NCBI GenBank assembly: GCA_965200445.1
Contig: OZ241341.1
Span: 62,001-126,000, forward strand
Reading direction: 5' to 3'
Length of the DNA stretch: 64,000 nt
Source: CBDATY01 sp965200445
GTDB lineage: Bacteria; Bacillota_I; Bacilli_A; Mycoplasmatales; Mycoplasmataceae
In this document: piece by piece, positions 52,845 to 64,000 of the stretch
How positions within the stretch are numbered: position 1 is the first letter of the stretch
Layout: each line of letters opens with the position of its first letter
The notes under the pieces: generated by a model
Told to the model about the DNA's origin: nothing
The model's input: the letters and a program-made list of their open reading frames with translations, nothing else
Database searches by the model: none
Position numbers and translations under genes: made by a program

Positions 52845-53786
52845 ATGGACGGTAAAAATTTTAAATTTGTAAGGTTTTGGGTTATTCTTTCCTCAATATT
52901 TGGCATCTTACTAGTCAGTATTGCAGCTGGATTATACTTTTACTACACCGCAAAAGTAAACCAAGGTGATACATCCCAAGCTGCATTGCAAGCAGAAAAT
53001 ATAGTAATTAGCAGTTATGCGCAGCTAACTAGTACCAAGATCATTTTATTTATTCTTCTGATTTGATCACTTGTAAAGACCCTGGTGTGCAACATTGGTT
53101 TAATTCATTTTGCCAAAAATGCTTCTGACCAAGAGTTTTTAGCCAATAAATGGTCATTAGCTGTTTTATCGTTGTCTATTGGCGGGTTTTTTGCGCCATT
53201 TATGATGACAAGATTACCTAATATTCAGACGAATGGTACGCAAAATGCCCGTATTACGATTACTAAATACTTTGGAGCTTCTTTTTGCTTGTCAGCTCTA
53301 GCGACTATTTTAGGAATGTTCTTATTACAAAATGACATTCCTAGTGCTAATCGTGTTTGAGCAGCTAATGGCCAAGACATTTTCTATGGGGTGATTGGTG
53401 GAATGGGTGGTATTGCTCTGCTGGCTTTTATCACCAGTGCCCCTTTTCATTCCAAAAACATTGTCGAACAAATCAACACACAACAAACTGGCTACAAAAA
53501 ATACAGCATTATCCTTACCATCTACACTGTCATTGCTACAATAGAATTAGTATTGCTACTGATGGCCTCTATTTTGCGTGCGTTTGAAGCGTTTGCGCGA
53601 ATAGGTCAAAACCGGGGAGTCATGATGTTTATAGCCATTATGAATGCTCTATTCCAACTAGTGGCAACAATGTTTTTGATGTACATTATTATTACCGTGA
53701 TTAAGGGGTTATGAAACAAAGACCATCCTGGTTATGTCGCTTTCCAACCTTATGCACGGTACCAAACCAAGCATTATCAGTATTAA
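52845..53786 (+). CDS. Multi-pass membrane protein, function unknown
   Basis: 313 aa with three UGA Trp codons. Six to eight hydrophobic helices (VILSSIFGILLVSIAAGLYF, ILFILLIWSLVKTLV, LAVLSLSIGGFFAPFMM, ASFCLSALATILGMFLL, YSIILTIYTVIATIELVLLL, MNALFQLVATMFLMYIIIT) and a short aromatic cytoplasmic tail (HPGYVAFQPYARYQ). No family was recognised. The start is uncertain: ATG 52845 is preceded by AAAAGAG, while a TTG at 52830 lies only two bases after AAAGGA. It ends at the terminator at 53811. Confidence 0.7.
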
Positions 53787-53810
53787 TTGCAACCAACACT
53801 AGATACAAAA

Positions 53811-53839
53811 AATATTAAGCGAAAGCTTAATATTTTTTT
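53811..53839. terminator. Bidirectional terminator
   Basis: AATATTAAGC - GAAA - GCTTAATATT followed by TTTTT, between the converging membrane-protein and S1-protein genes. The GNRA loop and long stem make it strong. Confidence 0.85.
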
Positions 53840-53859
53840 ATGCTATCAAGTAATTTTAA

Positions 53860-54267
53860 TTAAGATACTTTTGGATCTTTATCTTCAACAGCTTTAACCG
53901 TGTCTGGAGTTTCTGGTTTGCCAGCCTTGTCTTCGGCTGGGTTGCGCTCCGCATCGGGAGTTTTATACTTGGCTTCCAGAGTTTTAAAGCCTTTCGCTGT
54001 TTCGGGAATACTATTGCCGACGTTTTTTTGCAAACTTTTGCGAATGTTTTTGTAACTTAGTTTCAGTTGGCTCTTTTGGGGATAGTAGTCAAGTACTTCC
54101 ACTTCCACGATGTCGCCGATTTGCACAAAATCTTCAACTGAATTAACAAAAAAATCAGAAAACTCACTGATGTGAATTAGTCCATTAATATTGCCGATTT
54201 CGCAAAAAGCGCCGTAGGGTTTAATATTAGTGATGCGTACTTCAACAATGTCGCCTTTTTTATACAT
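53860..54267 (-). CDS. S1-domain RNA-binding protein
   Basis: 135 aa. The first 75 residues are one S1 domain (KKGDIVEVRITNIKPYGAFC, NGLIHISEFSDFFV, IGDIVEVEVLDYYPQKSQLK LSYK). A lysine-containing link and an acidic, Pro-rich disordered tail follow (TPDAERNPAEDKAGKPETPD). It resembles the small YugI/CvfD-type proteins that bind ribosomes or mRNA in Firmicutes. That role here is inference. I start at MYKKGD (ATG 54267) because AAAGGA is then placed upstream. A longer frame adds MQRTKSI. Confidence 0.85.
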   Translation of the reverse strand: MYKKGDIVEVRITNIKPYGAFCEIGNINGLIHISEFSDFFVNSVEDFVQIGDIVEVEVLDYYPQKSQLKLSYKNIRKSLQKNVGNSIPETAKGFKTLEAKYKTPDAERNPAEDKAGKPETPDTVKAVEDKDPKVS

Positions 54268-54410
54268 TATACTTTTGGTCCTTTGCACTTAGATTATTCT
54301 AAGAATTGGTATTAAACGAATACATTATAAAGGGAATATCCCAAATAAACATTAATATTTTTATTTACTATTTTAAGAAATACAGTACCTATAAACCATA
54401 ATCATTATGT

Positions 54411-55400
54411 TTAATTGGCAATAACACTATCTAAGGCCACATCATGGGATAAGGTCGGAATCTGCCCCACCTTTTGCAAAGCAAACGCTAAGCCAATCTT
54501 TTTGTTTTTATACTTAAATAGTAAATGGTCAAAATAACCATAACCATAACCTAAGCGATTACAATCATCGTCATACCCAATTAAAGGGACAATAATGCAA
54601 TCTAAATCATCTAAAGCAGCAATTGGCTGTAATTGGCGCGGTGTTTTAATTTGCAATTGCTTATCCATAACTAAATCTGCTTGCAAATCTTTAATTTCCT
54701 GAAAAATCATTTGGTTATCATCAATAATGCGGGGTAAAAAAATCTGCACCTTGTTTTTCAAAAGACTTTTCATGATCCTCAATGTATCCACTTCATCTTC
54801 GGTAGAATAATAAATGCCCACTTTTTTAAAATTATAATAGTCAATCATATTAATCACTTTAGCGCAAATAACTTGATTAGCGGCTTCTCGGGCTGCTTTG
54901 TTCATATTATGACGGGCTAGCTTTAGTTCTTGGCGCAAAGCTTGCTTAGCAGAGTTAATTTGCTGGTCAGCTACACTTTGCAATAAACTGACATACGCAT
55001 CAGCTGGCAAGCGAGCACAGTCAACCCGCAAAGGTTGTTTTCAAATGTCAGCTAAGGCTAGTAGATTAGTCATTAGGGCTTTATCAAAATTTTGGTGATT
55101 AATCATTTGGTCATAATTACGCAAAATTATTTTAGCCTCTAGCAGGCTTTTATTTTCGATCGTTTTGGCAAGCATGCTGGCAGCAGCCACAGAAATCATA
55201 CATCCGCTAATTTCATAGTAAGCATTATTTATGCTGGCATTGGTGACTTCAACCGCCACCACAATTTGATCAATACAGCCTGTTTGCTTCATATGAGCAG
55301 GTAATCGAAAAATGTTGCTGGCCATTGCTGGCAATTGATTATGGTAAGGTGACTCATAGTTATTAATAAGTATTTCGCGTTGATTAATTGAATTTGCCAT
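54411..55400 (-). CDS. SufU-like scaffold fused to 5-formyltetrahydrofolate cyclo-ligase
   Basis: 329 aa, one frame across a UGA Trp at codon 120. Residues 1-145 match SufU/NifU-N, the zinc protein that accepts persulfide sulfur from SufS. The ligands are in place: GCIDQI (C42, D44), ISGCMISVAAASML (C67) and RVDCARLP (C128). Residues about 148-329 match 5-formyl-THF cyclo-ligase, which converts 5-formyl-THF to methenyl-THF with ATP: AKQALRQELKLARHNM, a central IFLPRI, and the active-site loop DCNRLGYGYGYFDHLLF. No stop or start codon separates the halves. The start is 4 bases after the sufS stop. The fusion is unusual, and I do not know a described example. Confidence 0.88.
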
Positions 55401-55404
55401 ACAC

Positions 55405-56652
55405 CTAAATAACTAAAAAGTGTTTAGTGTTTTTTATCATCTTTAATAATTTATCAATGTCATCAGTGGTATTGTAGATTCCAAATGATATTCTGAGCAG
55501 TGCCGCACAATCAAATAAGCTAGTGAGTTCCTTTACACAAAAATCGCCAGCTCGGACAATAATATTACGCTCACCTAAAAAGTGCGCAACATCCTGGGGG
55601 TGCGCCCCATGAATAGTAAATAGTACTGTGCCGGATTGGGCTACCAGAGGATTAAAAATTTGAATGCGATCGGTAAGCTGGAGAGCTTTTATTTGTTCCA
55701 TAAAATATTGCTTTAAGCTTACTTCGTGAGCTTTAATTTCTGCAGTTTCAAACTGATTAAAAAACTCAATGGCACTAGCCAAACCAATGATGCCAGCAGC
55801 ATTGAGAGTGCCTGCTTCAAGGCGCTGGGGAACTGTTGGAACGAGATTGTAGTCAGGGTAACGCGAACTATGCTTGGGTTCTAAACTTTCAATCGTTCCT
55901 CCCCCCAGTAATAAAGGCTCCAGTTTTAACAATAAATCTGTCTTACCTCATAGAACCCCTATGCCGGTTGGCCCATAAATTTTATGAGCCCCAAACACCA
56001 AAAAATCTATTCCCATTTTTTGCACATCAATCGCCTCATGGGCGATCGCTTGAGCAGCATCAATGACTACAATGGTGTGGGGATTGATTAATTTAATTTT
56101 GCTGACAATCGCATTAATTTCTTGGTCAAATCCGGTGGAATTATTAATATTCGCCAAAGACACCAAAAAGGTGTTTTTATCAATCACATTTTCAAGTTTC
56201 TGATCAAACACCTGCCCTTGTTTATCAGTTTCAAAAAATCTGATGCTGGCCTTTTTATTATGAGCCATTCTGACTCATGTACTATAATTAGCACTATGCT
56301 CAAAGTGACTAATCACGATATTATGATGGGGTTTTAAAAGATAGGATAGCCCAAAAGCAATTTGATTAATCCCAGCAGTGGTGCCTGGTGTAAAAACAAT
56401 GTTATTGGGATTATCTGCCCCGATAAAATTAGCTACCAGCTTCCTAGTCCCATAGATTTTACTGCCTAGTGCTGAGCCAATTGCTGAATAACGATTCGAA
56501 TTATGCACACTATATTTAGTGTAATAATCATTAATAGCAGCAATTACTGATGCGTGTTTTAAAGTGGTGCCAGCACTATCAAAATAAATAGTGTGAGGAT
56601 GAGATTGAAAAAACGGGAATTCTTTTTTAACAGTATGAATGGAGGTTTTCAT
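55405..56652 (-). CDS. sufS: Cysteine desulfurase SufS
   Basis: 415 aa with two UGA Trp codons. PLP enzyme that takes sulfur from cysteine as a Cys-bound persulfide. The PLP Lys is in FLVFGAHKIYGPTGIGVLW, the His and Asp pocket residues are in FEHSANYSTW and VVIDAAQAIAHE, and the sulfur-carrying Cys is in RAGDFCVKEL. FDSAGTTLKH near the N-terminus fits the SufS/CsdA group. I use the ATG at 56652. A TTG at 56664 is an alternative. It is followed at 4 bases by the SufU fusion, its expected sulfur acceptor, so the two form one operon. Confidence 0.95.
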
Positions 56653-56832
56653 TAAATTTAACAAGTATTTCTTGTGTTTCTAAATCAGCTGATTTCATTT
56701 GGAGATGCCTAGCATTATAACACATCAAATTATCCAAAATAATTGGAATGTAGCGGGCAATTATGATACAATTAAACAGCATTCTACGGAGCAATAGATG
56801 TCATTTTAAAATAAACCTATTAAGGATAGTGC

Positions 56833-59106
56833 ATGAAAAAATTACTTTCCATTATGACGGCGCTAACGTTAACTGGTAGTGCGGGAACAACCCTGGTTGC
56901 TTGCAGCTCTACTGACACTAAGCACCTCAACGATAAAGGCAACAGTATTTGGGCAGAACTACCAGGCTTGGACGGCGGTAAAAATAACCCTGACAGTGCT
57001 GATGTCTGAAATGAAATGGACCCATTTGGTGGAGCTTCAGCTGACCCTACCAACCCTAATAACTGAGATGGTGATGTACAATCAACAGTTACCATTCAAA
57101 TTCTAAAAATGCTAAGCGTCTCCATCCTGGCTAATGCTGAAAAGATTTTTGGTTCAGGTGGAGGTGCGCCCAAAACCAATATAGCTGGTTATAGCGACGG
57201 TTTTGTTAAGCAATTAGAGTCAGACTGAACACAACTAAAAACAGCTGTCAATAACGAAGTGGCTAACCAAAAAGAGTCATATAAAGAGCAATATGGTAAA
57301 GACTGAGAAAAGCACTGAAATGACATGCTAAAAAATGATTATGACGGCAGCGAAAATAATTACCGAGCTTATTTATTTGCGGAAGGCAAAGATACCAATG
57401 CCTCAATGATGTTGACCAATACTTTAATTGGACAAGGAGCTTTTAACAGTTCTACTGTCAACATGGCAACTTTAGGTTCTTATAGAAAAGCTTGAGCAAC
57501 TGCTAGCACACAACCAGGTGGATCTACAACCTGAGCAAATAGTAATCCTGCTGAAGCGCGTGAACTAGCTCTTTCTATGACCTCCTACCGAAGTAAAGAT
57601 GGTACCATTCCAGATATATGAACGAAAGATCAAACTAACAAAATCAGTCTCGATAATGACGTCATCCCAGCACTAGAAAGTCTCGCGAAAGATCTTTCAA
57701 AAGCAGTTGTACTCTATGCTGTTCCCGTAAAAACTTATGATAGTAGTAATAAGACATACTCTGTGCGTAGTAATGGTTTTACCCACTCTAGTGGATTAAT
57801 ATCTGCCTTTCAAAATTTTGCTTTGCAAAAATGATATTCTGAAGAAAAGCCATTGGCTATTTCTACCATTACAATTGACTACCGCAATTCAGACCCAAAA
57901 TCAGGACAAAAAGGGCTTAATGCTGGTACCGATAGCCCAGATCGTTTATTTGACGAAACGCAAGAAACACAAATTAATCAAATATTAGGAAAATTGAGTG
58001 ATGGTACCACAACTTGAAATGATTTAAGAAGCGGAGAATATGGTGGGATTAAACCAACATATGGTAGCTCTCTTCTAACAGTAGATCCCGGTGATGGTAA
58101 AACCTACAACACTAACTTATCCGCCAGCGTTTACGGAGCCATCAACAGTTTAACTGCTGGAAGTGGCATTAGTACCCTACCAAGCAAAATTGGTGATGAT
58201 GATGGTCTACTAGCAAGCATTAATCGCTCACAAAACGCCACTTGAGATGGAACTGCAATTGATCCGGTTAAACCAGGGAAAATGTACAAAGTATATAACA
58301 TAGCTCAACCCTCCTCAGCTACAGGCGCTCCCGATCCAGTAGTAGTTTACTTGGATGATACTGGGCTGAACCTTGTTCACATTGAAGGTTTGGAAGCTTG
58401 AAACAGTCAAACTACTAAAACAAATACTGCAGGTCCAGAAAACACAACAACTGCTAATCAAGACGCTGATAACTTTAACTACAATCTATCCAGGGGACAA
58501 GCACAATCGGGTAGTCTGGCACAAGAAACACCTGCTCAGCTGATGGGAGACGCTGGTTCACCTACAGCTGCTACAGCTTTTAACTACGGAATTTATAATA
58601 AATATCTACAATACTTGGTAAACCAAAGCTACATTAATACTTTGCCAGGCAGCTATCAAAAATTTAATATTTTAACTACTATGCAAGCTTATGCTACCCT
58701 AGATAGCAGTTCTAAAGCTGGTAATCATTTATGGTTTACCTGAATGTATGATTTCTTTAAGAATTACTTCACAAAAATAGCTACGACTACTCAAACAGAT
58801 TGGCTTAATAACTTTATTACCTTTAATCCAAAGTCATCAAAATCAACAAATGACAATGCCACGATTGCTCAGTGATTTGAAGACACAATTGCTAACAACA
58901 ATTCCAGCCTTAACACTTATCCTAGCTCAGCCTTAGCCACTGCGATTGAAAAAGCTAACGAAACCATTGGATCCAACGCAGCTAAACCACAATCAAGGTA
59001 CCCAGACGGGACATATTGAACTAATAATGTGCTAGATGCTATTCTGTATCAATTGAGCAATAATATCACCCCAAATAAAATTTGACAAACAAAGGAGCAA
59101 TCATAA
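56833..59106 (+). CDS. Large lipoprotein, possibly the P80-like member of a HinT locus
   Basis: 757 aa with some twenty UGA Trp codons. Under the standard code only short fragments remain. The signal peptide ends in TTLVACSS (Cys 24). The mature protein is rich in Asn, Thr, Ser and Trp, without repeats (DWEKHWNDMLKNDYDG, TSYRSKDGTIPDIW, FTHSSGLISAFQNFALQKW). AAGGA precedes the ATG. The stop codon overlaps the start of the next lipoprotein gene by one base. In Mycoplasma hominis two lipoproteins, P60 and P80, are encoded next to hinT (established). The same neighbourhood here, with hinT 3 kb on, suggests the same pair. I could not compare sequences. Confidence 0.78.
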
Positions 59107-60860
59107 TGAAAAAACTACTATCGATTTTTGCTGCTTTTGGATTAACTGCCACAGGAGCAACAGGTGTTGTTAGTTGCAGTACATCGTTTGGACGTTTCTC
59201 TAAACCCACTTTATCTGATAAATTAAAAAAGATGATTATTGCTGAAATTGCTGGTAAAGACAATGATGTGTATGGTAAGAAAACATTTGGAGACATCTTT
59301 AATAGCAGTGAAACTACCGAAAAACTAGCTGTAAGACTAGTTAATCAAATTATTTCTGAATATTTTTATGGTTCTACCCAACAAACATGAAACCAATGGG
59401 CGGGTGGCACTACAACAAGTTCCTCTACTGATAATGCCCAAGTGTTTAAATCATGAATTCTGCAATTGGCCACAGACCAACTGTATCAAGACTATCTAAG
59501 CTCTTTTGCGCAAGACACTTATTTAGAGTACACCTCTATTGAACAAAACTATTCGCTGCAGTTTGATACCTCTCAAAAGGAAGGTCTGAAGTGAGCTATC
59601 CCGGGTATAACATACCTTGCAGAAGATGGTAAGCCCCTACAGCCTAATGAGTTAACTCAATATGTGAAACCCCGTGGTGTTATTGAAAAGCTTTTATATA
59701 ACCCCCAAGGCGGAATTCAAACATTAAAAACCGAACTGGCTTTTACCTTTAACCGCTATCTTTTCTATGTAGAGGTCCCCAAAATTATTGATAACATTAT
59801 TGGACAGGCTTTCTTAAATACTGATATGTTTTCTAATTTTGTGGATCCCCAAGGTGGAAATAAAGTCTATGTTAACCAAGTGGGTGCTTTAATGTCTAAC
59901 ATGATGAATTGAACCCAATATGAACCATCCTCAAATAATATTAAATCTAATTTTCTAATGGTGTGAGAATTCAAAGTGGCAGCCAAGGATCAAAATATTG
60001 CTGCTTTAAATACAGCTATCCGAAATGCACAAGACCCCAATTCTGAAGCAGCAACGCTAAATGGTGACAATTGAAGTCCTGACAGAATGAAGTATTTTAT
60101 TACTAATACAATCGAAAGAACAGCATCAGGTAACAACATAACAGATTTTAATAAAAATGGTGGTGATCCTATTTTTGGAATTCCCCACTTTAAAGGGTTT
60201 GTTGCCTATGATAATCAGGGCAATATTCTGAACAAGTTCGATGCCGGTGCTTATGCAACTCAATTAAAAGCAGCTAAGCAGCCTGGGTTCTTAAAAGATT
60301 CAACAGGAGTGTATAATTTTGCTGATTCTACCAATACCTATGATACCTTTGCTTATGCTTTGCCAATCTATGTTCCTGATTTATTGGCTTCCTTACCAGT
60401 TACAGGCGCTGCAGGTAAAAAATATAATGTTGCATCAGTAACATTTAACAACAATAGCACAATTAACTCTAAACAAGTCGAATTAAAAAACTATAATAAC
60501 CCAGGTGGTACAGCCCAAAATTTGTCATGAACAGGATTGGGTGGAACCCTAGGTCGTAGTGTCAAGTACATTCGTGAAGGAATGCAAGCAACACCTGAGC
60601 CATATGCCACATTTGGTAATACAGCTGTAGGCGATAACAAAACTGTTGCTATGTTTACAAGTAAAGGGATCGCTCAAAAGGATGTGGACTTCACCCGTTA
60701 TAACTTAATGCAATGGGCGCAATATTCCTTTGCCCAAGGCAGCGGGATTCAAACCTTAGCTAAAGACCGTTTGTACTCATTAGCCTTTGAATATAACCCT
60801 AAAAATGTTTATTCTGCTAATCTATACAACGATATTGGGAAATACATCGAAGAAAAATAA
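59106..60860 (+). CDS. Lipoprotein, possibly the P60-like member of a HinT locus
   Basis: 584 aa with eight or so UGA Trp codons. The signal peptide ends in TGVVSC (Cys 24). AAAGGAG, its ribosome binding site, lies inside the last codons of the upstream gene, and TAATG joins the two, so translation is coupled. Two helical stretches (LSDKLKKMIIAEIAG, EKLAVRLVNQIISEYF) are followed by mixed sequence with FAYALPIYVPDLLASLP and GRSVKYIREGMQ. No domain was recognised. It probably forms a surface complex with the 757-aa partner, inferred from coupling and from the P60/P80 precedent. Confidence 0.78.
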
Positions 60861-60923
60861 TACTACTTGCTTATTGTTGAGTTAGTGTATTAAACTTTGG
60901 CCATGCTAGTAACAAGTTAATGG

Positions 60924-61865
60924 TTACTTTTGAAAGTGCCGAATAAAGCTACGGTGGTCCATTGCAAATAATTTAGGAGTTTCCTTGCCTAAAGCAATTT
61001 TTTGTAGTGCACTATTCACAATAAACACCTTAGCATCCAAAGTATCGATTAAAGACAGTATTTCAGCTTCAATAATGCGGGGCGCTACAGGCGATCCAAA
61101 CTCCAGTTTACCATGACTAGCAATCACCATGTGCTGCAATAGGACGCTGTATTTTTGGTCTACATCTAAAGTCGAGGCAATTCGATTTATTTCTGCTTGC
61201 ATAATCGAAATATGCCCAATAAGTTTTCCTTCTTCACTAAATGTATTGTCGACTGCTGAGTTAATTTCAATTACCTTCCCAAGGTCATGCAAAATAACCC
61301 CTGCCAAAAGTAAATCACCATCAATTTCACGGTCTGCATAAATCTTTAATAGTTGTTGGGCGATCTTTAACATCGTAACAGTGTGCCAGAGTAATCCAGA
61401 CCGAACAGCATGATGGATTCTCACTGCTGCTGGTCACACCTTAAGTTGATCGCCATATTCTTCTAACATTGCTAATAAAATTTTTTGGTAATGGTGATTC
61501 TCAAAATTTGTTACCACATGCTGAATGTTAGCATAAGCTATTTCACTATCAATCGGAGCTGTGGGAATTAGCTCATTTCAATTTAGATGCTCTGAATTGG
61601 TTTTCTGATATGACGTAATTTTTAACTGATTGCTGTCTCGATATGTCGAAACACTACCGCAAACAGTATAAACCTTCCCGGTCTGCCATGCTGTAATATC
61701 ATCTGGTGTAGCACTCCACAAGCGAGCTACCACGACCCCAGAAGCATCCTTTAAATGTAAACTTAAATATGGACTATCATTCTTCGCCATGCCCACTATC
61801 ACTTCATCACAAAGTACAGTCATATCTTTAACTTGAGTGTTGGGCTTCAATTCAGCTAGTTTCAT
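60924..61865 (-). CDS. 3'-5' exoribonuclease YhaM family (OB fold + HD)
   Basis: 313 aa with one UGA Trp at the domain junction. Residues 1-95 form an OB-fold nucleic-acid-binding domain (PYLSLHLKDASGVVVARLW, GKVYTVCGSVSTYRDSNQLK). Residues 120-313 form an HD phosphohydrolase domain with metal ligands in AVRSGLLWHTVTM, LHDLGKVIEI and ASHGKLEFGSP. YhaM-type enzymes trim RNA 3' ends and are common in Gram-positives lacking other exonucleases. It is inverted relative to the lipoprotein pair and hinT, between which it lies. Confidence 0.92.
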
Positions 61866-62032
61866 TAATGTTGAACCTTACTTTTACCAAAATACATGAT
61901 TACAGTGATTATTATATCAACATCATTAAAATTAATAATAGTGCTAAAATAATCTTAATACCGGTACCATCTTGACTTCATAAATTTGATACCATCAGAC
62001 GTCAATCAATACAACTAACGGAAGTAGGAACT

Positions 62033-62455
62033 ATGGAAAAAAACATTGACAAGGATTGCTTATTTTGCAAAATTATTAACCAGGAAGTTCCTAGTTATAA
62101 AATTTATGAAAATGACTATGTGTATGCCTTTTTAGACGCCTACCCTAACAGCGATGGACATGCCCTGGTCATCCCCAAAACGCATTGCAGTAACCTCATG
62201 ACCTGTGATAACCGTTCGTTACAAGAGGTCATGATTGCTGCCAAAATTGTTAGTCAAAAAATCCAAAAGGCATTGCAACCTAAGGGGTTTAATTATGTCT
62301 CTAATTTAGGTTCCCTGGCCTACCAAGTAGTGATGCATTTTCATATCCACATTATCCCTAAATACTCTAAACACTATGGATACTTGCTCCACCGCAAACC
62401 TAATATGCAAAAAACCATCCCTGAGGTCTTGCACTTGATTAACAAAGTAGGTTAA
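62033..62455 (+). CDS. hinT: HIT family hydrolase (HinT)
   Basis: 140 aa. Purine nucleoside phosphoramidase family. The catalytic histidine triad is MHFHIHIIPK near residue 102. The N-terminal CLFCKIIN is the zinc-type CxxC motif, and LVIPKTHCSNLM follows. The length is normal. GGAAGTAGGAA lies before the ATG. The stop codon overlaps the converging mutase stop in TTAA (62452-62455). In several Mollicutes hinT lies beside two lipoprotein genes. Here they lie on the same strand, with yhaM inserted in inverse orientation. Confidence 0.94.
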   Translation: MEKNIDKDCLFCKIINQEVPSYKIYENDYVYAFLDAYPNSDGHALVIPKTHCSNLMTCDNRSLQEVMIAAKIVSQKIQKALQPKGFNYVSNLGSLAYQVVMHFHIHIIPKYSKHYGYLLHRKPNMQKTIPEVLHLINKVG

Positions 62456-64000
62456 AGCAGATATGTTTTGTTAATTTCTGCTTGCATATTAGCTTGTTGT
62501 TGGCGAGCGTCTGCAACTGAAGTCTTACTTACACACACATAGTAGAACTTAATCTTAGGTTCCGTTCCGCTTGCTCGCACAGCAAACCACGATCCCCCTG
62601 TGAAATAAAATTTCAACAAATCTTGACTGGGCATGCCATAAAGACCTTCTAAATAGTCTTCAACTTTGCAGCACTTAGTACCAATGACTGTCTGAGGGGG
62701 ATTACTTCGTAAATTGGCAATAATACGATTAATTTTGTCATGCCCATCAAGTCCTTCATAATTATGGGTGTAAGTGAAGCAATAATAATAGCCATATTTT
62801 TGGTACAGTTGGTGTAACACATCAACTAAAGTTTGTTGGTGAACAGCATAATAGTTGCAGGCCTCTGCTACCACTACACTGGTTTGAATCCCATCTTTAT
62901 CACGGGTTGCGGCGTCTAGAATATATCCATAAGCTTCTTCAAAACCAAAGACAAATGATTTTTGCTTTTGCTGCAAATCATGGATGGCAGCCCCAATTCA
63001 CTTAAAGCCAGTTAGCGTTTTCACATTAGCCACATTATAATGAGCAGCAATACTATCTGGCAGATCACTACTCACAAAAGTATTAATCATGACAGGGTTA
63101 GTCGGCATTTTGCTGTGAGCACTTTTTTGGCTTAATCAATATTCGAGTAAGATAGGAGCAGTTTCATTACCGGTTAATAATTTATAGTTACCATCCGGTG
63201 TTTTAACGCCAATCCCGATCCGATCAGCATCGGGGTCATTTAGGATAATTAAATCAGCATCATGCTTTTGACCATATTGAATGGCCAAATCATAATTACT
63301 TAGAATTTCGGGATTAGGATAAGGACAAGTGATGAAGTCAGAATCATATTCATATTGTTCAGGGACCACAAATACACTATAACCAAGTTCCTTTAGTAGC
63401 TTAGGAGTCCAATTACGGGCAGCACCATTTAAATTCGAAAATACAATTTTAATCGTTTTCTTAGCTTGGGGGTCAAATTGCATGGTTTTCAGAAAATGCC
63501 AGTAGTCCTGCTTCAAGGATTCATCTAGATCCACTATGAGATCAGATTGGCAAGCAAATTGACTTTCAAAAACTTCCTCCTGGATCACATCATAAAAAGC
63601 TTTAATTTGGTCAGTGGCAGCAGGTAAAAGCTGGCAACCTTGCGCATCATAAATCTTATATCCATTATATTCCTTAGGATTATGACTGGCTGTTATGACA
63701 ATTCCTCCGATAAAACCACCTTGCCGGGTTGCAAACGACACAACTGGTGTAGGAGTCACTTCATTATCAGGAAACAAAGACACTTTAATTTGGAAATGGG
63801 CTAACACAGCTGCCGCAGTGTAGGTAAACAAAGCACTCCACTTACGATTATCGTGGCCAATCACAACCCCTTTGGTTTGCAGTTGATCTTTGCTGAATTT
63901 GTTCAAAAGATATTTAGCATAGGCCATGGTAGCCCGACGAATGGTATAGATATTCATGCGTGCCGTTCCAGCGCCCATAATGCCTCTTAAGCCAGCAGTT
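62452..64000 (-). CDS. Phosphoglucomutase/phosphomannomutase, 5' end beyond the window
   Basis: 516 codons are visible, including one UGA Trp, and the frame stays open past base 64000. Interconverts hexose-1- and hexose-6-phosphates. All four family motifs are present: the entry TAGLRGIMGAGTARMN, the phosphoserine loop VITASHNPKEYNGYK, the metal loop LNDPDADRIG, the sugar loop FGFEEAYGY, and the phosphate-binding RASGTEPKIKF. Whether glucose or mannose is preferred cannot be told. Only the first 40 or so residues are likely missing. It converges with hinT. Confidence 0.95.

Overview
The window is a piece of a Mollicutes chromosome (Spiroplasma / Entomoplasma / Mycoplasma type). It is AT-rich, and in-frame UGA must be read as tryptophan: trpS, glpK, glpO, glpF, sufS, the RNase J gene and most lipoprotein genes are full length only under that code. 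All coordinates below use UGA = Trp, so several genes that look broken or absent under the standard code are given here as intact. There is no rRNA, CRISPR array or intact transposase. The exact genus cannot be settled from this stretch.

Layout. 1-350: end of a tRNA gene and a non-coding stretch. 351-20205 is mainly core metabolism and information processing: uvrC overlapping ftsK/spoIIIE, an RNase J paralogue that has lost every metal ligand, a one-domain rhodanese, nadK, trpS, a CNNM/CBS transporter, a thioredoxin-like lipoprotein, the glycerol operon glpF-glpO-glpK, trmL and an orphan CobO-type adenosyltransferase. A choline-kinase-like gene follows at 20330. 21314-51341 is a 30-kb surface-protein island, nearly all on the minus strand. 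It holds lipoproteins with Lipoprotein_17-type repeats, BNR/Asp-box propellers, a seven-repeat Reg_prop propeller, a tandem array of seven mosaic paralogues (27915-36696) with a decayed eighth relative, a small HNH protein and, on the plus strand, an MFS permease. 51677-53786: two membrane proteins flanking a five-gene tRNA cluster (Tyr, Gln, Lys, Leu, Gly). 53860-64000: an S1-domain protein, SufS, a SufU fused to 5-formyltetrahydrofolate cyclo-ligase, two large lipoproteins resembling the P60/P80-HinT locus, YhaM, HinT and a 5'-truncated phosphohexomutase.

How the parts work together. GlpF imports glycerol, GlpK phosphorylates it and GlpO oxidises glycerol-3-phosphate, probably releasing H2O2. 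SufS and the SufU fusion would mobilise cysteine sulfur. RNase J (degenerate), YhaM and the S1 protein belong to RNA turnover. The lipoprotein island looks like a surface-diversification locus: tandem paralogues exchange blocks, domains are inserted and recombined between lipoproteins, and dead copies remain in the spacers.

The items most worth a second look are the mosaic tandem array, the SufU-FCL fusion, the fully degenerate RNase J, and the domain insertion that distinguishes the lipoproteins at 351-1130 and 41614-42162.
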